A stretch of DNA of 41,348 nucleotides from Bryobacterales bacterium (GCA_028819235.1 JAPPMC010000269.1:1-41348), one strand, 5' to 3'. Shown: positions 1 through 9,968, numbered from the stretch's first letter. Translations and numbers: made by a program. Notes: generated by a model not told the origin, from the sequence alone.

Positions 1-1
1 G

Positions 2-1402
2 CGTCTCAGCAGGAGCCCCGCTCGTGACTTATGGGGCAAGGGCAGCCTGCACCTGCACCGCGCCCCCGCCCTGCGCGCCGCCATGGCGCACGGCTATCCC
101 CTGCACCTCGACGCCACCTGCGACCAGGGCCGGGGCGGACTCTTCGTGTGCCTCGACGGTTGGCGCGACTGGGTGCTGCACGCCGTCCGCATCCGTTCCG
201 AGAATGCCGCCGAACTGTGCCCGGCCATCGATCAGACCCTGGCCGCTTTCGGCCTGCCGGTCGCCACCATGCGCGACCTCGGCAGCGCCATCGGCAAGGC
301 TGTCGCCAGCTGCCTTCCGCCCGGCACTGCCGACCTCGTGTGCCACTTCCATCTGCTTGCCGCCATCGGCCGCAAGCTGCTCGATGCCGACCACGCCGCC
401 CTCAACCGCACCCTCACCCAGCTGGGCATCCGCAGCGGACTGCGCAGCCTGCTGCGACCGCTCAGGGACCAGTCCCGCCAGCCCGCAGCCGACGCCCGCC
501 AGCTGGATCTGCCGGCCCTGCTGCTGTGGACCCTGCAGGGCGACGGCCGCAAGCAACCCCCCTATCCCTTCGCCCTAACCCACTGGAACCTCTACCAGCG
601 CTGCCTGCAGTTCGACGAGATGGCCCGCAAACGCCTGCCCCGTCCGCGCTCGCAGCTCGAGCAGAGCACGCTCGGGCAGGTCCGCGACCTGCTGCAGCCA
701 CTGTTCTGGGGCAGCCTTGGCCTGTCCGCCACCGCCGCCCGCATCCAAAGCCGCCATGAGCTTTTCGGCGAACTCCGCGGTGTCCTGCGCCTGAGCCACA
801 ACGAATTGCGCGGGCGGCAGCCCGGCCCGCATCCCTCGCCCTCCGACAGCGTCAAGCTGCTGGAATCGCTCGCCAGCCGGGTCACCCGATTCCGCAAGAA
901 GCTCCGCCAGCGCGTCCAGCAGGCCGACAAGGCGCAGGCGGACACGTCGCCGGAATCCATCGTGCTCCGCTATCTGGACCGCTATCGCGACCAGCTCTTC
1001 GGGCATCCCGTCGCACACGACGAATGCGGACGCATCGTGGCGGTCGTCGAGCGCACCAACAACCCTTCCGAGCACTCCTTCGCCAAAACCAAGCGCAGTC
1101 TGCGACGGCGCGTGGGGCACGCCAACCTCGGCCGGGACATGCAGGACCAGCCCGCGCAAGCCGCCCTGACGGCCAACCTGCTCGACCCGGAGTACGTCAA
1201 GATCCTCAGCGGGACCCTCGAGGACCTGCCCCGCGCCTTCGCCGAACTCGCCGCATCGGGCGTGGACTGGAGCGCTGCCGCCCTAGATCGCCCTAGGCGC
1301 GACTCTCACCTGCGACGCCGGATCCGAGCCTGGGAAACCGAGGCCAAGAGTCCTCCCGCCGAGTCTCTGGCATCCCCTCCCGAGACTGATCCGAAGTCCT
1401 GA
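2..1402 (+). CDS. DDE-type transposase, 5' end cut by window edge
   Basis: The frame is open from base 2 with no stop before the edge, so the gene begins outside the window; the first internal ATG is at 83. The visible 466 residues look like a family of acidobacterial/planctomycete transposases with widely spaced acidic residues. A candidate first Asp lies in HLDATCD, a second in the MRDLG segment after a GLFVCLDGW strand, and a late Glu in VVERTNNPSEHSFAKTK, near the C-terminus. An RR-rich stretch after that Glu resembles the DNA-contacting tail of IS66/ISL3-like enzymes. The IS family cannot be named from sequence alone, and no terminal inverted repeat was identified downstream. It is followed by remnants of a second insertion sequence, so this corner is a mobile-element hotspot. 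Transposase: likely; exact family: unknown. Confidence 0.7.
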   Translation, partial: RLSRSPARDLWGKGSLHLHRAPALRAAMAHGYPLHLDATCDQGRGGLFVCLDGWRDWVLHAVRIRSENAAELCPAIDQTLAAFGLPVATMRDLGSAIGKAVASCLPPGTADLVCHFHLLAAIGRKLLDADHAALNRTLTQLGIRSGLRSLLRPLRDQSRQPAADARQLDLPALLLWTLQGDGRKQPPYPFALTHWNLYQRCLQFDEMARKRLPRPRSQLEQSTLGQVRDLLQPLFWGSLGLSATAARIQSRHELFGELRGVLRLSHNELRGRQPGPHPSPSDSVKLLESLASRVTRFRKKLRQRVQQADKAQADTSPESIVLRYLDRYRDQLFGHPVAHDECGRIVAVVERTNNPSEHSFAKTKRSLRRRVGHANLGRDMQDQPAQAALTANLLDPEYVKILSGTLEDLPRAFAELAASGVDWSAAALDRPRRDSHLRRRIRAWETEAKSPPAESLASPPETDPKS

Positions 1403-1709
1403 ACGCTCGTCGGCCCAACCGAAAACTGACGCGGTAGGCCCCGGCTGGCCGAAAACTGGACACAGCGCTATCGAATCTGGCCAATCCTGTAGGTGACGTT
1501 GCACGAGCGACCGTGCGTTTAAGGATCCTACTACCCTGTGGCCAACCAAGTCCACTTCCGTTAGACCCTAGGACGAGACAAGCTCGAAGCCAATCGCGAG
1601 TATTGGAAGCCGGTGAAGACCACCCTCCTGAAGCCGCTCCGCTGAGGCGGGAATATGAGGGTCAACCGCCAATTCGGCATCTCCCACCACGCCTACCTCG
1701 AACGATTGC
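1403..1709. other. Short stretch without a gene
   Basis: No convincing reading frame. A translation around 1540-1660 is interrupted by stops and looks like decayed coding sequence between the two insertion-sequence remnants. Confidence 0.4.
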
Positions 1710-2225
1710 ATGCCGCCGGAGCAACCTGCTCCGGCGCGCAACCCCGTCGAGATGCAATCCCGCATCCGCAACTTCGAAGTCAGCCATCCGGAATTCGTCG
1801 AAATCTGGACGTTCGTTGCCCTAGACCGGGAGACCTGGCTGATCATCGCTTGGCTGCTGGGGAAGGGGGGCGCTGTCGACGCCGCGAGGTTCATCCTGAA
1901 AGTGAGGGAAGCCGTCTCCAGTAAGCGGTCTCAAATCTCAAGCGACTGCTGGGAAGCCTACGACAACGCAGTCGAGATTGGGCTGGGCCATCGGGCCAGC
2001 TCCGGGCGGATTGTCAAAGTCATAAATCCGGGAACGGTCGAAGCCGTCTTTGGGAAACGTGACGAGTTCGAGACCACCTACATTGAACGATCCAACGGGG
2101 ACTCTGCGTCAGTGATGCACGCGGTTGGGTGGGAAGACCTACTCCTTCTCGAAGGATTGGCAGATGGTCTGGAGACCGCTGAGCCGCGGAGTATGAGCAA
2201 GCTATTGGAGGAGGCTTGCTGCTAA
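1710..2225 (+). pseudogene. IS1-family-like transposase remnant
   Basis: The readable part contains EIWTFVALDRETWLIIAWL, then VSSKRSQISSDCWEAYDNAV, then GRIVKVINPG and FETTYIERSNG. The order and spacing match the catalytic core of IS1-type transposases: Asp/Trp-rich strand, a second strand ending in SD-x-W-x-AY, and a final YIER(S/Q)N motif. The normal N-terminal zinc/helix-turn-helix part is missing. After ERSNG the similarity stops and the frame runs on into unrelated sequence, where the intact family continues with a basic RRFTR-like tail. I read it as a 5'- and 3'-damaged copy that is no longer functional. The stretch just upstream (1513-1700) carries stops in all useful frames. Confidence 0.7.
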
Positions 2226-2236
2226 GATGGGGTGGA

Positions 2237-2314
2237 GGCGCGGAGCCCGAACTGGTAGAGGGCGGCGAGTTGGCACCTCGCCGTTAGAGGGTTCGATTCC
2301 CTCCCGCGCCTCCA
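2237..2314 (+). tRNA. tRNA-like structure, anticodon reads GGC (Ala) but atypical
   Basis: The acceptor stem is 2237-2243 with 2304-2310 (7 perfect pairs), followed by T and an encoded CCA at 2312-2314. The T-arm is GAGGG-TTCGATT-CCCTC. The anticodon arm is GCGAG-TTGGCAC-CTCGC, giving GGC in a 7-base loop. The D-arm keeps the TGGTAGA loop motif but has only about three pairs. The molecule is 78 nt, about two bases longer than usual before the anticodon stem, and position 8 is A rather than U. The acceptor has C3-G70 instead of the G3-U70 pair that alanyl-tRNA synthetase needs. Six further pairs outside the acceptor (GGTGGA with TCCACC) make a 13-bp outer stem from 2231 to 2316 that would bury the CCA. 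It may be a degenerate tRNA, a mobile-element tRNA, or a structured RNA that mimics one. Confidence 0.5.
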
Positions 2315-2316
2315 CC

Positions 2317-2779
2317 CAAATGTTAGCAGGAACTAGCATGTGCTAGCAAGTGCGCGCTAGGAAGGGCCGAACTCAGTCCTCGGGTGCCGATCCGAGAGTC
2401 ATGGCTGCTTGCTGGATGCGGAACCTTGCGCCGCTGATCTGCGATTGCGAGACTGACTCGGGCGCGCCTCCGATCAAGTCTGACCGATCGGAGACCCCAT
2501 GATTGAGTTTCAGTCTAGGAACGTATACAGGACGGTCGTGTCCGGAGGGTGAAGGATCGTCCACTTCATCGGTGTCCCCTTGCGCACCGGGTCCTTTTCG
2601 ACTTCTAGTGGACTCTTCCCTTCAACTCCGTAGCAGCCTTAGTCAGCACGCTGAGATGTAGCGCTTACGCGGAATCACGGGACGATGGGACAGTGCCCCT
2701 ACTCCCCGAACTAGCGCTCGATGTCGGTCAAATCTGCCGACCTTGCACCTCCATTCCTCGATGTAGGCGAAATGCCGTC
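2317..2779. other. No gene seen
   Basis: There is no reading frame with a recognisable protein. Short repeats of GCTAG/CTAGC occur at about 2324-2360 just after the tRNA-like element, which could be debris of a former insertion point; this is not provable here. Confidence 0.4.
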
Positions 2780-4013
2780 CTAGGCCATCCACCAGCGGTG
2801 CTGGGAACTTTCGAGTCCGAAGTCGTCCCTTCTTCCGGATAGTCCTTGCCGGTCGTGCCCTTGTCGAGCGACGCGTTCCAACCCTTTCTTGGCTCGAGGG
2901 ACGCGATCCTCGAATCGCCTCAGCAAGCGGACGCTCGATCGTGCGTCTGCCGCACCTTCAGCCTTGATTTTCCCTTTGCCGCGAGGCAGGGCGTTCCGCC
3001 GGTGAGCGGGGCCATGCCCACCGGAGTGCAACGGGCCGGACCGCGACACCCCAGGGTCCCCGGATCCGAGCTGCGGCTTGGTCGGTCCGTTGCAGCCATT
3101 CCTGCACGCCCTGAACGGAAGCGTGGGCACGCGGTTACCGCCCTCGAACAGGCCCCCTTTAGATCCCCGCAGGCCGCCGATCCCCACAGGCCGCCGTTGG
3201 CGCTCGTGTACCAAAGCAGTGTGTTGCCCTCGATCCCGAGCTCTCGCGGTCCGGCGCGGACGGCCCCACCTTCCGGTCCATAGCGACGAACTCTCCGTAG
3301 TGATGCTGGGACTCATCGTCCAAGTGCCCGAACTCGGCGCGCTCTTCTTCGCACACGAGACTTCGGGAGTGCGGGGTCCCGTACCTGTGTACGGCCAAGA
3401 ACGAGTCGGTCCCGGCTGCGCATCGTCGTATGAACCCCAGCGCTTGGACCACGATTGTCTCTGACGAGTCTCCCCGCATCTCCTCGAACAGGCCCGTGCG
3501 GGTTTTCAGGGTTGCGCTCGAAGGAATCGGTGACTAAGAGGCAGTCGTCAAACCCGAAGACTCCGGATTCCGCGCGTCGCTTAGCAGCACTGGCACTCCG
3601 GATCTGCTGAGGCCGTTCAGGCGCGACCTGCTGAACTTGGCCCGTGGCGAAGCCGACCTTATCTAGGGCTCGGGCGATCGTCCGCTCTTGGGGCTGAATT
3701 CCGAATCCGTGTTCCTTCACGCCAGCCCGGTCCTGAGTTCGGTGGGTGAACATTGTTGCGCGGGTCGGAGAGCAACTCGGGGCACCTACCTAGAACCGGT
3801 CAAACCGCAGTCCCGCGACCGCAATGGCGTCAAGGATTGGCGTCTTCAGGACCTAATGTTCGTGGTAGCCTGCCAGCCCATGTCGTCAGCGATGACGAGC
3901 TTCAACTCTGGGGGAGGCGATTGCAGCTCCGGCTCGCCGCTGTCCTGCGCACAGACGATCAGCACGATGCAGGCGAAAGCCGTTGCCGATAAGACTCTGA
4001 CCGTTTCCCGCAT
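2780..4013 (-). pseudogene. Secreted arylsulfatase, multiply frameshifted
   Basis: Read from 4013 downward, the remnant begins with a signal-peptide-like stretch (RVLSATAFACIVLIV), then LVIADDMGW, the metal-binding start of type I sulfatases. After a frameshift and stops comes GAPSCSPTRATMF, with the C-x-P-x-R formylglycine motif at about 3772-3758. Next are QERTIARALDKVGFATG, the SGVFGFDDCL region, and ALGFIRRCAAGTDSFLAV followed by GTPHS. ESQHHYGEFVAMDRKVG is at about 3290. IEGNTLLWYTSANGG and GLRGSKGGLFEGGNRVP follow in different frames, and SLDKGTTGKDYPEE is near the end. The order is exactly that of a full-length family member of about 410 residues, but at least four frame changes and several stops separate the blocks. 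It once cleaved sulfate esters in the periplasm and is now dead. Confidence 0.8.
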
Positions 4014-5871
4014 CACTTCTGCCGGGGACTGAATCTACCAGCGCAATGCCGCACCCAAAGTCTCCGATCCGCCGCCCCCCCCGTCGGAACATGCGCGATC
4101 GCAGCTCTCTCGCGCGGTGTTGGTGCTGTGGCCACTAGGCCACCGTTCTAGGGAGACCGGGCGCTCTTCCCGCCGCTACATTCGGGTGACGGAAGTAGTC
4201 TACCGCCATGTTACCGTGCTGTTGCCAAGGGTTTGCCATAGGCCGCTCGCCGGAAGGTGAGGGGCACTCCACGACCGCAGACTTTAGCCGTCCGGTGTAA
4301 GCAAAGGAGCACGTTCGAACTCTGCTGCTGGATCTGGATGATGGGGTAGGTGAGCCCTGCCTACCATGCCAGCGTCGCGGCACGCCACCGAGGGATGCTT
4401 GCAGTCACTCTGTCAAGTGCACGCTGTTGGTTGCGCCTGAAATAAGGCTCGCAGGCCCGCCGCAGTACGTGGATCGGCGCCGGCCGCGCAACGTGCGGCG
4501 CACACTGTCCGCTCGTGCAAGCGGGTCAGTGTTCTCATCGGTACCCACCGGCTGGAACGGCTAGGCTGGATGCAGTGGCGCGCCTCGCCGTCGTTCCCCC
4601 ACTGGCGTAAGGGCAGGTCTTCCTGAGACAGGCGTCTTCCACGCGATCTGGAACGGGACGGGATTTGTCGCCAAGCGATGCGACCATGTGCCCCAGTCCG
4701 AGCCACCAAGGGCAGCGCTCAAGTCCCTCAGCCTCAGTGCGACAGCCGCGAGCACCCGGTCATCAGGTCTGCGTCGTCGATCGTGCTGTCTTGGTCACGA
4801 GACGACTCCAGAACGCACCCGTGGTGGACCGAACTCGGCTGGAAGAAGCGTAGAGCCTCCTGCTGCGTGGTGATCGTCCGCCTCAACCGACGATCGCGGC
4901 AGCACCCCACGGGCATGCGCGGCGGGTCCAGAGACTACGCAGGGGCCGACAGCGCTATATTGGTAACCAATTCCTTCCTCATACAGAAACCACATGAGGA
5001 AGTCGCGCGAGTGAATCATCGAGTACACCGGGGCCACGCCGGATGCGCCCGGCTGCCGCGTTGCAAGATACGCCAACGCGGGTCAGACGCTCTCACGCTA
5101 GGTCCTCTCAGGTAGTCTTCATGGGGGTTTGCCACGGAGTTCCAATGCATCCGGCCAAGACCCGCTTCGACCTGTGTGAAGCGAACATCGAAAACGTGCG
5201 CCCATCGATTTGCCGCTCACCGGCCACGGATCCGATCGGTACCCAAGTGCTCGTCGTGCGCGGCTTGAAGACCGTTCCGACCGGCGCTTCAAGGGAGTGG
5301 CTCGCCAATGAACACACCCGCAGCCTCAAGTGGGCGTCGTGTGCTCGCTATACCTTCCACCGCCGAGTCGGAACCAAACGACGGGACTTACGCTTCCAAG
5401 CCATCTCCGACTGCGACCACTTCCACACCGCCACGTGGCACGGTATTCGACACGTCGGGAGCGCCGTTCGTCCGCTCTTGGCCCACTCCACCGGGCGACA
5501 GGGTCCCTTGTCCCTCGATCTTGTGCCCTCACTTGGCAACAGGCGCGTTTTGGAACGCCTTGACTCGCTTCTAGCACTGCACATTGACAAGCCGCAAACC
5601 GGCGCCTTGTCCGAAATCAAAGTTTCCCAACGGGTCGTGCATCCGCCGTTCACACAGGTGGCCCGCCCATGAGCGACCGTCGGCACGGCGCGACAGGCGG
5701 CTTGCCGACAGCACCTGAACGGTCTACGAGATCATCGTCGAACTGGTGGTCGGAGCATGTCGCGAGTCCACGGGCCATCGGAGGAAGGGAAGTTCGCGCG
5801 GGGAACAGGGAGTTGACGCGACTTGTGTTCGCAGAACTCCTCCATGTCGAAGTCTGGATAGGGCTCCCGTC
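4014..5871. other. About 1.9 kb without a readable gene
   Basis: Open frames here are GC-rich shadows with unlikely composition. One minus-strand stretch around 5100-5200 translates to FTQVEAGLGRMHWNSVANP and looks protein-like, as does FLMWFLYEEGIGYQYSAVG near 4960-5000, in a different frame. They may be blocks of one more decayed gene that I cannot identify. No RNA gene or clear promoter was found for the operon that begins at 5872. Confidence 0.4.
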
Positions 5872-7188
5872 GTGACCAACAGTCCCAGCAGCCTCGCGGC
5901 GTCGCTGACAAAGATCCCCCTGACGAGCCACATCGAAGGCTCAAGCTGCCATCCATTGCCTGAGGATGCCGCCCAATTCGATCGACAGGATCGGCCCTTT
6001 CTCGCAATAGACCTATTTGCTGGCGCTGGTGGCCTCACTCAAGGTTTCCGCGATGCCGGCTTCAAGGTAGTACAAGCAGTAGAGCAGGATCCCGCAGCTA
6101 CCGCCACCTATACAGCCAATCACCCGGATGTAGACGTGATTTGCGCTGATATCCAGACGTTGGACCCGATAGCGTGTCTTGAGCGCATCAATCTAGCTTG
6201 CGGCGAGGTCAGCATCCTAATCGGTGGTCCACCCTGCCAAGGTTTTTCTGAGTCCAACCGACGCACTCGAACTCTAGCCAACCCTAAGAATCATTTATAT
6301 ATTGATTTTCTGCGATTCGTCACCTCTGTGAAACCTGAATGGGTTGTATTCGAGAACGTTGCAGGCCTACGTACCATGGAACGCGGAGTAATCCTAAGTC
6401 GTATCCTTGTAGCCCTTAGGGAAGCTGGTTACGAGGCCGAGTCGTGCCTATTGAACTCGGCAAACCATGGTGTCCCACAGGTGAGACGCCGCCTATTTGT
6501 GATCGCCAATCGTCTCAACCTGCCGATTCCACAGAAAACCGACCTCGTCACACTCGCCAAATCTGACCGCATTACTGTACGACAAGCAATAGCCGATCTC
6601 CCGATGCTACCCAATGGTGCCTCCATTGACAAATTGGAATACCCAAGTAATCCTACTTCGGATTATCAACGAAAGATGCGCCAAGGAGTCGGCAAACTTG
6701 TCTCAGGCAATCTAGTCACACGAAACTGTGCCCACATCCAACAGCGATATCGGCACATACCAGAAGGGGGAAATTGGAAAGACATTCCGGTCTCTCTCTT
6801 AAGCAATTACACGGACAGAACGAGATGTCACACAGGGATTTACCACCGGTTATCCTGGGATCTTCCCGCCAAGGTTATTGGCAACTTCCGAAAGAACATG
6901 CTAGTTCATCCAAACCAAGATCGAGGACTTTCCGTTCGAGAAGCTGCACGACTCCAAGGATTTCCCGATACTTACCACTTCACAGGGACAATCGGTCCTA
7001 GTCAACAGCAGGTTGCCGACGCGGTGCCGCCCCTTCTCGCTGAGGCGGTTGCCGTGGCAATCTTCAGGAGCCTAGTTTCCGCGCCTCAAAGGTTCAGTCC
7101 TGATCCAATGACAGCTGCACTCACGGTCGGCACTGTGTCGACATCCAAAGAAAGTGCGTCGATTAGCCACACGAACGACATACCATAG
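5872..7188 (+). CDS. DNA (cytosine-5-)-methyltransferase
   Basis: A 438-residue C5-cytosine methyltransferase that transfers a methyl group from S-adenosylmethionine to cytosine in a specific DNA site. Motif I is DLFAGAGG (47-54), motif IV is GGPPCQGFS with catalytic Cys122, motif VI is ENV (161-163), motif VIII is QVRRR (203-207), and motif X is QQQVADAVPPLLAEA near the C-terminus. The target-recognition region lies at about 240-370. The frame extends up to an ATG at 5746, but that part is GC-rich and without homology. GTG 5872 is preferred, with GGATAGG about 9 bases upstream. The stop overlaps the ribosome-binding site of the HD gene, so the two are co-expressed. Base composition is clearly AT-richer than the flanks, which suggests transfer. 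No restriction endonuclease is adjacent; the partner genes are the HD and ATPase genes. Confidence 0.92.
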   Translation: MTNSPSSLAASLTKIPLTSHIEGSSCHPLPEDAAQFDRQDRPFLAIDLFAGAGGLTQGFRDAGFKVVQAVEQDPAATATYTANHPDVDVICADIQTLDPIACLERINLACGEVSILIGGPPCQGFSESNRRTRTLANPKNHLYIDFLRFVTSVKPEWVVFENVAGLRTMERGVILSRILVALREAGYEAESCLLNSANHGVPQVRRRLFVIANRLNLPIPQKTDLVTLAKSDRITVRQAIADLPMLPNGASIDKLEYPSNPTSDYQRKMRQGVGKLVSGNLVTRNCAHIQQRYRHIPEGGNWKDIPVSLLSNYTDRTRCHTGIYHRLSWDLPAKVIGNFRKNMLVHPNQDRGLSVREAARLQGFPDTYHFTGTIGPSQQQVADAVPPLLAEAVAVAIFRSLVSAPQRFSPDPMTAALTVGTVSTSKESASISHTNDIP

Positions 7189-7200
7189 GAGGTCAACACT

Positions 7201-8229
7201 TTGCCTTGGGAAACAAGAAAAATCGAAAAGCGAATGTACCGAGCCTTGAACAAGAGATTTGACTGCACCAAATCTGAGCACTTGACCTCCCTATATCAGA
7301 CCGCTCGACGTAAGCTCGTAGACGAGATCTATCCGCACGTCAAAGTAGCTAATCCGCAAATGACCGACCACTCCGCTGGGCACATCGCGCAAGTCCTTGA
7401 CAATGTAGACTATCTCGTTGCCCACGACGCGTTTGAGGGAGAGGGTGATCGGCCTTCGTTCTCCGCAGCTGATGCCTACACACTCTGTTTGGCTATCCTT
7501 TTTCATGACGCTGGAATGGTCTATGGTCGTGAAAACCACGAATCAAGCGTCGCTAAGGTGTATGATTTAGTTCGCACTGCTACACATGAAGCTCCACTCC
7601 AAGAGAAAGGGCTAGTCTATCGCATCGCACTCGCACACACGGGTACGACAAACGCCGGTTCGAAAGACACTATCGCGGCAGTTCCAGAGTCGATGGACTT
7701 GGATGGAGAGAGGGTTCACGCGCGCGAATTAGCCGCCATTCTCAGATTTGCTGACGAGTTAGCAGAAGGCCCGCAACGAACATCTAACCTACTCGGGCAA
7801 CCACCGTTCAGTCTAGATCCAGACAGCACGGTCTATCACCGTTATGCGAGCATCAGTAACGTTCACATTGATCGGCAGCTCGGACGCATAGCCTTGACTT
7901 ACCGATTCGATATAGGTCACAAGAAGTTGGATCCGAATCAATCATACTTCCGAGATCTGTTGGAATTCACTTTCTCAAGAGCGGAAAAGGTGGATAGTGA
8001 GAGACGATATACACGCTTCTATAGTCAGCAACTAGAGCCTTTTAACCGTACCGACGTTGTGTTAAATTTCTGGCACAAGATGGGCTTGATACTTGATTTA
8101 GGCCCACTTGAACTTTCAGCAAAGACTGCACTAGATCGGCATCCATCGCCTTTGCAAGCGATCGACCCTAGGTTTGATGCTGACCGCATTATCGATCAAC
8201 TTCGGCGAACCGCAACAGGACAAGCATGA
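7201..8229 (+). CDS. HD-domain protein, possible conflict-system phosphohydrolase/nuclease
   Basis: A 342-residue protein with an HD metal-binding core: DHSAGHIAQVL supplies the first His, ILFHDAGMVYG the HD pair, ALAHTG a later His, and ILRFADELAEG the final Asp. HD proteins hydrolyse phosphate esters, from nucleotides to nucleic acids; the substrate here is unknown. The pattern resembles the HD-CE-type domain described for bacterial conflict effectors (my recollection of the family, not a search). The C-terminal 130 residues form no domain I recognise. Start TTG 7201 is set by a strong AGGAGGT at 7187-7193 with a 7-base spacer; this SD overlaps the methyltransferase stop. Its own stop overlaps the next gene's start by four bases (ATGA). 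It is co-translated with the ATPase, so a complex or common pathway is likely. Confidence 0.82.
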   Translation: MPWETRKIEKRMYRALNKRFDCTKSEHLTSLYQTARRKLVDEIYPHVKVANPQMTDHSAGHIAQVLDNVDYLVAHDAFEGEGDRPSFSAADAYTLCLAILFHDAGMVYGRENHESSVAKVYDLVRTATHEAPLQEKGLVYRIALAHTGTTNAGSKDTIAAVPESMDLDGERVHARELAAILRFADELAEGPQRTSNLLGQPPFSLDPDSTVYHRYASISNVHIDRQLGRIALTYRFDIGHKKLDPNQSYFRDLLEFTFSRAEKVDSERRYTRFYSQQLEPFNRTDVVLNFWHKMGLILDLGPLELSAKTALDRHPSPLQAIDPRFDADRIIDQLRRTATGQA

Positions 8230-9968
8230 GCACTCGCAAGAATCCTTTCGTCTACGAGCAGGCACGCCTCATGTCGGATGAGGTCGTAGCGCAGTACTAT
8301 ATCGATGACCATAGCCATGGGCGTCTGCTGCGGTCTCGTCGTAACATTTTCTTAATCGGTGAGCGCGGTTCAGGGAAGACCATGGAACTCCTATACAACA
8401 CCTTGCCGATCCAAAAATTAGTAATGGAGGGCGACAATTCAAACTTGGATCTTGGTTACATCGGTGCCCTAGTTCCGGCGAACACACCGCTGATCCATAG
8501 GCAAGAACACGATCTCTTGGATCGATTTCGAGCAAGTGTTGTCTCAGAACACTTCTTTGCGCTCGCGATCGTATTTCATCTTTCTGAAGCGTTGGGCTTT
8601 GTGGCTGATTCGCTTACCGTCGAAGAAGAGGCAGCTCTTCGAACAGAGCTGGCATTCTACTTTGATTCCCCACTACCCCACCAGACCGACATATTTGACG
8701 CTGTGTGCCAAATGGCCCAGCATGAGAGCATAGAAGCTCAGAAGGCGCTAAATGTACCAGCAGTTGAGGGGATGTACACGCACGCGTTATCCTTTTCATC
8801 CTTGGCCGTGCCGTTCATGCGTGCTGTCAAAAAGGCCGCAGCATTTCGAGAGTCGCACTTTATGTTAATGATTGATGACGCGCACATGCTCAATCCGTAT
8901 CAAGTGCGATCTTTGAATTCTTGGATCGCCTACAGGGACAGAAGCCTGTTTAGCTTAAAAGTTGCGACAGCGAAGGTGGGTCTCCCGGCACGGAAGACTG
9001 GCACAGGAGGCGACATCCTTGAGGGGCACGATTTCTTGACCATCGACATGGAACGCCCGTTTCACAATGAGGGTTCCGATTTCGGCAAGTTCGCTGCTAG
9101 GGTAGTTCGCCGTCGGTTGGAATCGGTTGGGGTGTCCAAGAGCCCGGAAGAGTTCTTTTCGGTGCATCCACGTCTCGCTTCAGGGCTAAGGGCGGCGGCT
9201 GAGTCTATTCGATCCAGAGCAATGAAAGAGATGCCAAACGCAGGGAACAAGCGGATTGGAGACTATGTATATCGACAAACTTGGGCAGAATTCATACGGA
9301 AGCGCAGTCCTCAAGCAAATCGACCATTGTATTCCGGGTTCAGTACGCTGACATTTATTTCAACAGGAGTCATCCGAAATCTTCTTGAACCGTGCTTTTG
9401 GATGTGGGAAGCTATCATGAAAGACGCCAGTGTAGGGGACGGGAGGATTAAAGGAATTCCGCCGTCCATTCAAGCTAAAGTAATCCTTGATCGGAGCGAA
9501 GTGGCTTGGGCTCGACTGCGAACGTTAGACATGACAATTGATGGGTGTTCTCATCGAGATGCGAAGCGTGTGCGACGTTTGTTCGAGGAATTGTCAGTGT
9601 ACTTCCAACGACGACTATTTCATCACCGAAGCGAGCCGAGCGCAACGTCCTTCAGCTTGTCAGGTAGGGATAGTGGGGTAATGAATCAACTTAGCCCTCT
9701 CTTGAGTATTGCGCAGAGGGCCCAGCTTCTCTATATCAGAGAAGGTCCCGCAAAGACAATGGGGAGACGTGAGCTTTATTATGTACCGAATCGTATTCTG
9801 TGGCCGAGCCGAGGTATGGATCCGCATGGACAGCATGCTCGTGCGTCGATCATGGCGAAGGATGTGTTGGCAGCCTCGGAGGGCAGGGCAATCCCCTTCC
9901 ACGTCCAAACGAGTTCTCATCAACACAATCTGTTCAGTACTGAGGAGGTAACCGATGCACGGGAGTAG
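8226..9968 (+). CDS. ORC/CDC6-like P-loop ATPase
   Basis: A 580-residue ATPase. It opens with a short NPF-containing leader, then Walker A GERGSGKT (45-52). Walker B is FMLMIDDAH at about 212-220, followed by a helix and a conserved-looking KVATAKVG strand (sensor-1 region). The layout, with a long helical insert between the two Walker motifs and a 350-residue C-terminal part, matches the bacterial 'ORC-CDC6 family AAA ATPase' group, which is found beside HD and other effector genes. The likely role is an ATP-dependent switch or DNA/RNA sensor that controls the HD protein or the last gene; this is inferred from context. Start ATG 8226 overlaps the HD stop by four bases. The end overlaps the next gene by 14 bases. 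Confidence 0.82.
   Translation: MSTRKNPFVYEQARLMSDEVVAQYYIDDHSHGRLLRSRRNIFLIGERGSGKTMELLYNTLPIQKLVMEGDNSNLDLGYIGALVPANTPLIHRQEHDLLDRFRASVVSEHFFALAIVFHLSEALGFVADSLTVEEEAALRTELAFYFDSPLPHQTDIFDAVCQMAQHESIEAQKALNVPAVEGMYTHALSFSSLAVPFMRAVKKAAAFRESHFMLMIDDAHMLNPYQVRSLNSWIAYRDRSLFSLKVATAKVGLPARKTGTGGDILEGHDFLTIDMERPFHNEGSDFGKFAARVVRRRLESVGVSKSPEEFFSVHPRLASGLRAAAESIRSRAMKEMPNAGNKRIGDYVYRQTWAEFIRKRSPQANRPLYSGFSTLTFISTGVIRNLLEPCFWMWEAIMKDASVGDGRIKGIPPSIQAKVILDRSEVAWARLRTLDMTIDGCSHRDAKRVRRLFEELSVYFQRRLFHHRSEPSATSFSLSGRDSGVMNQLSPLLSIAQRAQLLYIREGPAKTMGRRELYYVPNRILWPSRGMDPHGQHARASIMAKDVLAASEGRAIPFHVQTSSHQHNLFSTEEVTDARE

Noticed and set aside
29..1159. Long minus-strand frames over the first transposase
   Set aside because: Shadow frames of a high-GC gene; the plus-strand frame has the transposase motifs.
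5746..5871. Upstream extension of the methyltransferase frame to ATG 5746
   Set aside because: The extra 42 residues are GC-rich, rich in Arg/Ser and unlike the family; GTG 5872 has a Shine-Dalgarno-like GGATAGG and lies where the composition changes.
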